In this document: positions 38,026 through 42,959 of the stretch, piece by piece
Numbering within the stretch: position 1 is the first letter of the stretch
Layout of the letters: each line of letters starts with the position of its first letter
Translations under genes and position numbers: made by a program
Notes under the pieces: model-generated
What the model was told of the DNA's origin: nothing
What the model saw: the letters and a program-made list of their open reading frames with translations, nothing else
Databases searched by the model: none
Assembly: GCA_903888625.1 (NCBI GenBank)
Contig: CAISUD010000035.1
Span: 1 to 42,959 of the forward strand
Origin: an uncultured bacterium
GTDB lineage: Bacteria > Patescibacteriota > Minisyncoccia > Phycocordibacterales > UBA9973
Direction of reading: 5' to 3'
DNA length: 42,959 nt

Positions 38026-38128
38026 ATACAACCCCCTAAATCCCCCTTGTCAGGGGGACTTCTTTTTTTCATATTACGTATTAGAAGAAGCCCCTCCCTG
38101 ACAAGGGAGGGGTTGGGGTAGGTTGTAT
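38026..38128. mobile_element. MITE-like inverted-repeat element
   Basis: About 103 bp. The left arm (from 38026: ATACAACCCCCTAAATCCCC, then CTTGTCAGGGGG, ACTTCTT) and the right arm (AGAAGCCCCTCCCTGACAAG, then GGAGGGGTTGGGG, TAGGTTGTAT to 38128) are near-perfect inverted copies of about 40 bp around an AT-rich centre. T-runs lie outside both ends. No ORF. It sits between the efflux promoter and the receiver-like gene; a non-autonomous element or two inverted repeat copies are equally possible. Confidence 0.65.
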
Positions 38129-38134
38129 TTTCTC

Positions 38135-38153
38135 CGCTAGGTCTTGCCTAGCG
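38135..38153. repeat. Hairpin repeat CGCTAGG/CCTAGCG and TAG tandem
   Basis: CGCTAGG-tcttg-CCTAGCG forms a 7-bp hairpin. Just after it, TTGACA (38163-38168) and four to five TAG triplets in a row (about 38170-38184) precede the next gene. A -10 at the right distance from TTGACA is not convincing. The rest up to 38229 is AT-rich. Confidence 0.6.
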
Positions 38154-38229
38154 AATTTGACATTGACAAGTAGTAGTAGTAGTATTGAATTAAATTCAAA
38201 TAGTTATCCAAAATTTAAAACAATAAGCT

Positions 38230-38643
38230 ATGAACAAAAACGAAAAAATTACCTGCTTGGTGGTTACGTCCGAACCATATTTTTGGAAGGAATACATCGA
38301 GCAACTAGAAAAGTTTGGGGTAAATGTTATCTTAATAACTAACGCAAAAGAAACTCTAAAGAAACTGCAAAAAGAAAAATATACTTTTGCTGTTATTAGT
38401 AACACAATGTTTGGAAAAGTAGGTAAACCACCAAAAAATGGTTTTGAATATGATCCATATAATGTTGGACTGGATTATTTATCAGAACCTCTTGAAGAGA
38501 AAAAAATCCCCTACTTCCTTCTTTGTACTGCCAGAGAAGTTCCAAAAGGAACTATTTTACCAAGTTGTCTTTGGACCGGTAAATCAAGCAGTATTCTTCC
38601 ATCTGAAATGGTAGCTATCTTAGAAGAAAAAAAGATAATCTAA
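38230..38643 (+). CDS. Receiver-like (CheY-fold) hypothetical protein
   Basis: A 137-residue single-domain protein. The alternating pattern ITCLVVTSEPYFWKEYIEQL, VNVILITNAKETLKKL, YTFAVISNTM and KIPYFLLCTAREVPKG is that of a response-regulator receiver fold, with KK-type lysine replaced near TAREVP. The usual phospho-acceptor aspartate at the end of strand 3 appears as serine/asparagine (AVISNTM), so phosphorylation is doubtful. Family not recognised. It is followed by a terminator and has no partner kinase nearby. Confidence 0.6.
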   Translation: MNKNEKITCLVVTSEPYFWKEYIEQLEKFGVNVILITNAKETLKKLQKEKYTFAVISNTMFGKVGKPPKNGFEYDPYNVGLDYLSEPLEEKKIPYFLLCTAREVPKGTILPSCLWTGKSSSILPSEMVAILEEKKII

Positions 38644-38658
38644 ACCAGATTGAGTTTT

Positions 38659-38690
38659 AAAATGCGGAAGCCTTGCTTTCGCATTTTTTT
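38659..38690. terminator. Intrinsic terminator between the receiver-like gene and pyrG
   Basis: AAAATGCGGAAG and CTTTCGCATTTT pair with one G-T wobble around CCTTG, followed by a T-run. It ends the plus-strand gene; the A-run on the other side could also end pyrG transcription. Confidence 0.82.
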
Positions 38691-40341
38691 ATTTCTTTTT
38701 TGTGATACAAGCTTTAATAAAAGCAGAGAAAAGTGGATGTGGAGAAAGCGGGCGAGCTAGAAATTCTGGATGAAATTGAGTACCTAGGAAGAATGGATGT
38801 TTACTTTTTGGCAATTCAGCTATCTCCATCAAATGTCCATCAGGGGAAGTTCCAGAAAAGACCAAACCCTTCTTCTCTAAATCAGTAATATAAAAAGGAT
38901 TTACTTCATATCGATGACGATGTCTTTCGGAAATTTTATCAGTCTTATAAGAATTTAGAGCAATAGTCCCCTTTTTCAAAATAGCTGGGTAAGCTCCAAG
39001 TCGCATCGAGCCGCCATATAAATTATTTTTCAAAAGTTCTTTTTGAGATTCCATCACATCAATAATTATATTTTTACAATCAGGATTTACTTCTCTCGTA
39101 TTAGCATCTTTTAAGCCTAAAACATTTCTCGCATACTCGATAACCAATAACTGCATCCCGTAACAAAGTCCAAAATATGGAATTTTATTTTCTCTAGCAA
39201 ATTTTATACAAGATATGATGCCTTCTACTCCACGAGAACCGAAGCCTCCAGGTACCACTATTCCATCATAATTTTTTAAATCTTTTAACTTATTTTTGTC
39301 TTTTTCAAAATCAGTCGAATTTAACCAAGAAATTACAGCTTTTTTATTTTGCATATAGGCTGAATATTTAATAGCTTCAATTACCGATAAGTATGAATCA
39401 GATAAAACGAAATCCCCAGTTTCAAAATATTTACCGATCATAGCAATCTTCACAACTTCTTTGCCATTATGAGCATGTTTGGCAAAATTTTTCCATTTAT
39501 CCCAAACTTTTGGTTCAGGCTTCCTGCAGGTAGCTCCTAATATTTCGCACAATTTTTCGGAAAGGTTTTCTTTTTCAAAATTTAATGGAATATCATAAAT
39601 ACTTTCTACGTCCGGAGCCGAAATTACCCGATCTGGTTGCATATTACAAAAGAAGGAAATTTTTTCTTTACGTTTTTCGTCTAAACTAGTTTCTCCACGA
39701 GCGATCAAAATATCTGGTTGAATTCCAGAAGCGTTCAAAGTACGTACTGCGTGTTGAGTTGGTTTAGTTTTCATTTCACCAATTTTTGAAGGAGTTGGTA
39801 AATACGACACCATCACGAAAATAATATCTTTTGGATTTTCAATTTTCATCATTCGAGCAGCTTCCAAAAATAAAATATTTTCATATTCACCGACAGTACC
39901 TCCAATTTCAATCATTACTACATCAGCTTTAGCATTAACTCCGGCTTTTTTAATTCGATTAACAATTTCAAAAGGAATATGCGGAACAACTTGCACACAC
40001 TTACCTTTATATTCTAAATTACGTTCACGCTCAATCACTTTTTGATAAACTCGGCCAGTGGTCATATAATTTATCCGAGTTAAATTTATATCCAAAAATC
40101 TTTCGTAATTCCCCATGTCTTGATCGCATTCATCACCATCAGAAAGTACAAAAACTTCTCCGTGTTCGGTCGGATTCATCGTCCCGGCATCAATATTTAT
40201 ATAAGGATCAACTTTTATGGCAGTCACTGAAAGCCCACGATTTTTTAAAATAAGCCCAATTGAAGAAGAAGTAATACCTTTTCCCACTCCAGAAATAACT
40301 CCTCCTACCACAAATATATATTTGCAATTATTTTTTTTCAT
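38689..40341 (-). CDS. pyrG: CTP synthase
   Basis: A 550-residue enzyme converting UTP to CTP with ATP and glutamine. The synthetase domain starts YIFVVGGVISGVGKGITSSS (P-loop about 13-29), with DPYINIDAGTMNPTEHGEVF and DQDMGNYERF. The class I glutaminase domain has GGFGSRGVEG, the nucleophile motif FGLCYGMQ and the catalytic FHPEF. Length and motifs are complete. A TATAAT seven nt before the ATG suggests a leaderless transcript of its own, 42 nt after ftsX. It complements the purine operon in nucleotide supply. Confidence 0.97.
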   Translation of the reverse strand: MKKNNCKYIFVVGGVISGVGKGITSSSIGLILKNRGLSVTAIKVDPYINIDAGTMNPTEHGEVFVLSDGDECDQDMGNYERFLDINLTRINYMTTGRVYQKVIERERNLEYKGKCVQVVPHIPFEIVNRIKKAGVNAKADVVMIEIGGTVGEYENILFLEAARMMKIENPKDIIFVMVSYLPTPSKIGEMKTKPTQHAVRTLNASGIQPDILIARGETSLDEKRKEKISFFCNMQPDRVISAPDVESIYDIPLNFEKENLSEKLCEILGATCRKPEPKVWDKWKNFAKHAHNGKEVVKIAMIGKYFETGDFVLSDSYLSVIEAIKYSAYMQNKKAVISWLNSTDFEKDKNKLKDLKNYDGIVVPGGFGSRGVEGIISCIKFARENKIPYFGLCYGMQLLVIEYARNVLGLKDANTREVNPDCKNIIIDVMESQKELLKNNLYGGSMRLGAYPAILKKGTIALNSYKTDKISERHRHRYEVNPFYITDLEKKGLVFSGTSPDGHLMEIAELPKSKHPFFLGTQFHPEFLARPLSPHPLFSAFIKACITKKK

Positions 40342-40348
40342 AAATTTT

Positions 40349-40354
40349 ATTATA
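40349..40354 (-). promoter_or_regulatory. -10 element (TATAAT) of pyrG
   Basis: Minus strand TATAAT, seven nt before ATG 40341. No good -35 at 17 nt. Confidence 0.45.
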
Positions 40355-40383
40355 ACTTTATAAACTTTTTACTTTATAAATTT

Positions 40384-41301
40384 CTACTTGTTAAGATATC
40401 TACGAGTTGCAAAGAAAGCAGAAACTATTCCGAGCAATACTCCACTTAATAAAATTAAAAAGAAAATTTGAAAGAAATTAGCAAAGAAATAATCATACAT
40501 ATTGATACCGAGAAAACTAGTCATATGAGTACCGAGCCAAGCGGTGGCTGGCCAAAACAAAATCATCGTAATAATTGTAGAAATAATCCCATAGATAGCA
40601 CCTTCTACCATGAAAGGCCCCCGAACTCTAGTTTTAGAAGCACCCACCAAGCGCATCACGCCGATTTCTTCCTTGGAAATAAAAATAGTCAGCCGAATTG
40701 TATTGAAAGTGATGATCATCGAAATAATTATCAAAATTAAAGTAATTAAAAATCCTAATTTTTGAGCTCCGGAAATTATAGAATCTAAACGATCTATCAC
40801 AAGTTTATTTTGACTATAATCTACCTTATCGATAATTGAATCAGAGTTCAGAGCCAAGGCATCATCAGATTTTAAATAATTCGCAATCCCTTCATATTGC
40901 GAAACATCTTTAGCTTTAATATTCAAATAAGCTCCGAGTGGATTGTTGCCGAGTTCATCCAAGGCTTGAATAGTGGGATAATCGTTTTCATGTCTGTCTC
41001 GGAAAGCTTGTAAGGCATTATTCGCACTAGTATAAGAAACATTTGCTACTTCTGGTAATTTTTCAATCGATTGTTTCAAGGCCATGATCTGTTCTTCTTG
41101 GACTCCGACATTAAAATAAATTGTGACATCAACTTTATTTTTTATTTGATCTAGTGAAAAATGTAAAACTGCTTGCAGTAAAATAATTGCCGTGATAACA
41201 GAAAGAGTAATAGTAGTCACGAGAACCGCTGCCCAAGAAATAACTCCTCCTCTTTTAAAATTTATAAATCCTGATTTTATAATTCTGTTTAATTTTGTCA
41301 T
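40384..41301 (-). CDS. ftsX: Cell division protein FtsX
   Basis: A 305-residue membrane protein with one N-terminal helix (about 22-45), a roughly 140-residue extracytoplasmic domain (DVTIYFNVGVQEEQIMALKQ..., GNNPLGAYLNIKAKD) and three C-terminal helices; ISKEEIGVMRLVGASKTRVRGPFMVEG is the conserved FtsX cytoplasmic segment. With FtsE it forms an ABC-type complex that controls cell-wall hydrolases at the division site. It lies 8 nt after ftsE, as usual. The wall hydrolase it controls is not in this window. Confidence 0.94.
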   Translation of the reverse strand: MTKLNRIIKSGFINFKRGGVISWAAVLVTTITLSVITAIILLQAVLHFSLDQIKNKVDVTIYFNVGVQEEQIMALKQSIEKLPEVANVSYTSANNALQAFRDRHENDYPTIQALDELGNNPLGAYLNIKAKDVSQYEGIANYLKSDDALALNSDSIIDKVDYSQNKLVIDRLDSIISGAQKLGFLITLILIIISMIITFNTIRLTIFISKEEIGVMRLVGASKTRVRGPFMVEGAIYGIISTIITMILFWPATAWLGTHMTSFLGINMYDYFFANFFQIFFLILLSGVLLGIVSAFFATRRYLNK

Positions 41302-41309
41302 TTTATTAA

Positions 41310-41990
41310 TTATATAACATACTTACCCTCTTTGTCATCTCGAATAATTTTACCTTTTTCTAAAGTGATAACTCTTTTGCCAACTGAATCTATCACTCCC
41401 CGATTGTGGGTTGTCAGGATAACTGTCGTTCCAAGGTCGTTTATCTTTTTTAAAATTTGAATTATTTCATAAGTATTAATTGGATCTAAATTGCCTGTTG
41501 GTTCGTCGGCAATGATGAGTTCAGGTTGATTGATGATGGCTCTCGCTATGGCTAACCTTTGCTGTTCTCCGCCAGACATTTGATTTGGAAAACTATAAAT
41601 TTTATCTGCTAAATCTACTAATTCTAAAACATGTGGAACATCACTAGCTATTTCTTCATTAGTCTTGCCGGCAGCTTCCATGGCAAAAGCGATATTTTCA
41701 TAAGCAGTTTTATTTGAAAGTAATCTAAAATCTTGAAAAACTACTCCGATTCGGCGACGGAGCTTGGTCAATTCTTTATTTTTCAATTTATGTACATTGA
41801 CTGACTCGAAAAACACCGTGCCATCGCTTGGATGTTCATCGGCTAAAATCATTTTTACTAAAGTAGACTTGCCAGCTCCAGAATGCCCGACAATCGATAC
41901 GAATTCTCCGGCAGTGACTGTCAAGGTCACATCCTCGAGTGCCCGTGAATTCCTGTTATATATTTTTGAAACATTATTAAAATATATCAT
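41310..41990 (-). CDS. ftsE: Cell division ATP-binding protein FtsE
   Basis: A 226-residue ABC ATPase: MIYFNNVSKIYNR at the start, Walker A GHSGAGKS (35-42), signature MSGGEQQR, Walker B LIIADEPTGNLD and the switch histidine TTHN. It pairs with FtsX directly downstream. The frame is open to 42041, but ATG 41990 gives the family N-terminus. A TATGAT -10 (42003-42008) would start transcription near 41996, leaving a six-nt leader for this start; ATG 41999 (MNRMIY) is the close alternative. Confidence 0.94.
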   Translation of the reverse strand: MIYFNNVSKIYNRNSRALEDVTLTVTAGEFVSIVGHSGAGKSTLVKMILADEHPSDGTVFFESVNVHKLKNKELTKLRRRIGVVFQDFRLLSNKTAYENIAFAMEAAGKTNEEIASDVPHVLELVDLADKIYSFPNQMSGGEQQRLAIARAIINQPELIIADEPTGNLDPINTYEIIQILKKINDLGTTVILTTHNRGVIDSVGKRVITLEKGKIIRDDKEGKYVI

Positions 41991-42002
41991 TCTATTCATT
42001 CT

Positions 42003-42008
42003 ATCATA
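42003..42008 (-). promoter_or_regulatory. -10 element (TATGAT) of ftsEX
   Basis: Minus strand TATGAT, 12 nt before ATG 41990 and 3 nt before ATG 41999; no clear -35. Confidence 0.35.
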
Positions 42009-42023
42009 AATAAGTCCAAAAAC

Positions 42024-42062
42024 AAAAAACCCTACAGGCAAGACCTGTAAGGTTTTTTGTTT
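42024..42062 (-). terminator. Intrinsic terminator of the secreted protein gene
   Basis: AAAAACC-tt-ACAGG and CCTGT-ag-GGTTTTTT pair around TCTTG on the minus strand and are followed by a T-tract. It lies about 23 nt after the stop at 42085 and before ftsE. Confidence 0.85.
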
Positions 42063-42084
42063 TTATAAAATTTGTATTAAATTA

Positions 42085-42957
42085 CTATTGGACACTAGCA
42101 CAAGTAACAGTAAGAACAAGATTTGAAATTGATTGATCTGGGTCCCATACTCCTACTTCATATATACCAGAATTAATAGTATTAACAAACATAAATGTAT
42201 TATGAGTCATACCAGAGCCAGGAAGTGCATACCCACCACCCAATAAGACTTTCCCAGTTGGACAAGTTAATTGTGCCTGTAGAATGCGATTATCTGACGA
42301 AATATCATTAGTTCTATCAAAAATTTGAGACCATACTTCATAATTAACTAAATGACCGAGTGCAGAATAAATTTGAAAAGGATTATTCGTAGTTTTAATA
42401 GCAAGACTAGAAGAAGGATTTAAACTAACTTTTGATGACGTAGCATTTGTTATTGGAGTGACAATTTTTGGAGCAACAGTTGCAATGACAGCACTTTTTG
42501 CTGGAGCATTTATGGTAAATAATTTATCTGAAAAATCAATAGGTGCAGTTAAACCAGAATAATTTGTTTGCCAAACAGAAATTTTAAACTTATTTCCAAA
42601 AAACATTTGACTCCAGGAACTAGAAGTTGGAAGAGTTACAGCCTCTGTTCCATCATTAGCTGTTTGAGTAAGGGAAAGAGAAAAATTTTCTGGCTCAGCT
42701 GATGAATATTCCGTTAAATCAATCCTTATTGGGGAATTAGCTGGAATATTACAACTCGTCCAAGTTACTGTAATTTGTTGCCCTGCTGTAAAAATTTCTC
42801 CCCCATTTGGTGAAATAACTGTAATAAAAGGAGCTGTAGTTGGTAAACAAACTCTACTAGCTGTTCCTGTTACTGGAGTAATTGCTGCTGCATTTACTAT
42901 TGGCACACCTAAAACCAAAACACTTAAAACGACTAGAAAACCTATGTATTTTTTCAT
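42085..42957 (-). CDS. Secreted protein with Kre9/KNH-type Ig-like domain
   Basis: A 290-residue secreted protein: signal peptide (1-24, ending VNAAA), an Ig-like domain at about 45-150 opening ITVISPNGGEIFTAGQQITVTW and ending FSDKLFTINAP, a Ser/Thr/Ala-rich linker, and a C-terminal domain with two cysteines (LTCPTGKVLLGGGYALPG ... LTVTCASVQ) of a type seen in other secreted proteins. The first domain is a clear relative of both Ig-like domains in the 9596-11557 protein, and the signal peptides match (MKKYI...). A surface or matrix role is inferred. The start is two bases inside the window edge, so its promoter is not visible. Confidence 0.85.
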   Translation of the reverse strand: MKKYIGFLVVLSVLVLGVPIVNAAAITPVTGTASRVCLPTTAPFITVISPNGGEIFTAGQQITVTWTSCNIPANSPIRIDLTEYSSAEPENFSLSLTQTANDGTEAVTLPTSSSWSQMFFGNKFKISVWQTNYSGLTAPIDFSDKLFTINAPAKSAVIATVAPKIVTPITNATSSKVSLNPSSSLAIKTTNNPFQIYSALGHLVNYEVWSQIFDRTNDISSDNRILQAQLTCPTGKVLLGGGYALPGSGMTHNTFMFVNTINSGIYEVGVWDPDQSISNLVLTVTCASVQ

Positions 42958-42959
42958 AA

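Overview
The window looks like a chromosomal piece of a Patescibacteria (Candidate Phyla Radiation) genome, most likely from the Parcubacteria/Paceibacteria. The evidence is low GC, very tight gene packing, an early-branching 16S 5' end on the minus strand at the left edge, and families frequent in these genomes (DUF5654- and DUF5679-like small proteins, RNase J with a long basic extension, a SecG/peptide-binding protein/RNase J run). TGA is used as a stop (for example the gene ending at 13975), so this is not a UGA-recoding Gracilibacteria/SR1 lineage. The placement is inference; no search was run.

Layout. 1-776: 16S rRNA 5' end, leader and promoter (minus). 777-3829: a nucleotidyltransferase, small hypotheticals and a deoxyhypusine-synthase-like protein. 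3836-9130: a symmetric divergent promoter, then secG, a peptide-binding protein, RNase J and an MFS protein. 9095-11557: a small cytidylyltransferase and a large secreted propeller protein. 11706-13975: a cobalamin riboswitch with terminator/antiterminator, followed by two transcobalamin-like genes. 13968-17124: small membrane, zinc-ribbon and thioredoxin-like genes and tRNA-Gln(CUG). 17169-31649: folD (+) converging on a long minus-strand purine operon, in transcription order purSL, kinase remnant, purQ, purF, purN, purD, purE, fic, hypothetical, dnph1-like, purM, purC, purB. 31689-38643: a membrane peptidase, a CofE-like ligase, a queuosine-precursor transporter, a MarR-controlled two-adaptor efflux operon and a receiver-like protein. 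38689-42957: pyrG, ftsX, ftsE and a second secreted protein sharing a domain with the one at 9596-11557.

How the parts fit. The purine enzymes cover most steps from PRPP to IMP and on to AMP; purK and purH are not in this window. FolD could supply the formyl-folate for PurN. PyrG adds CTP synthesis. The riboswitch unit reads as a B12-sensing leader controlling extracytoplasmic B12-binding proteins built from the same two domain types as animal intrinsic factor/transcobalamin, which would suit a scavenging, reduced cell.

Three genome-level patterns stand out. (1) Many genes not internal to operons have a -10 box 6-8 nt before the start codon, implying leaderless mRNAs, and Shine-Dalgarno motifs are almost absent. 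(2) GC-rich palindromic repeats occur between genes and also as in-frame insertions inside purL, purQ and purD. (3) Promoters often use a TTGCAT-type -35 with exactly 17 nt spacing.
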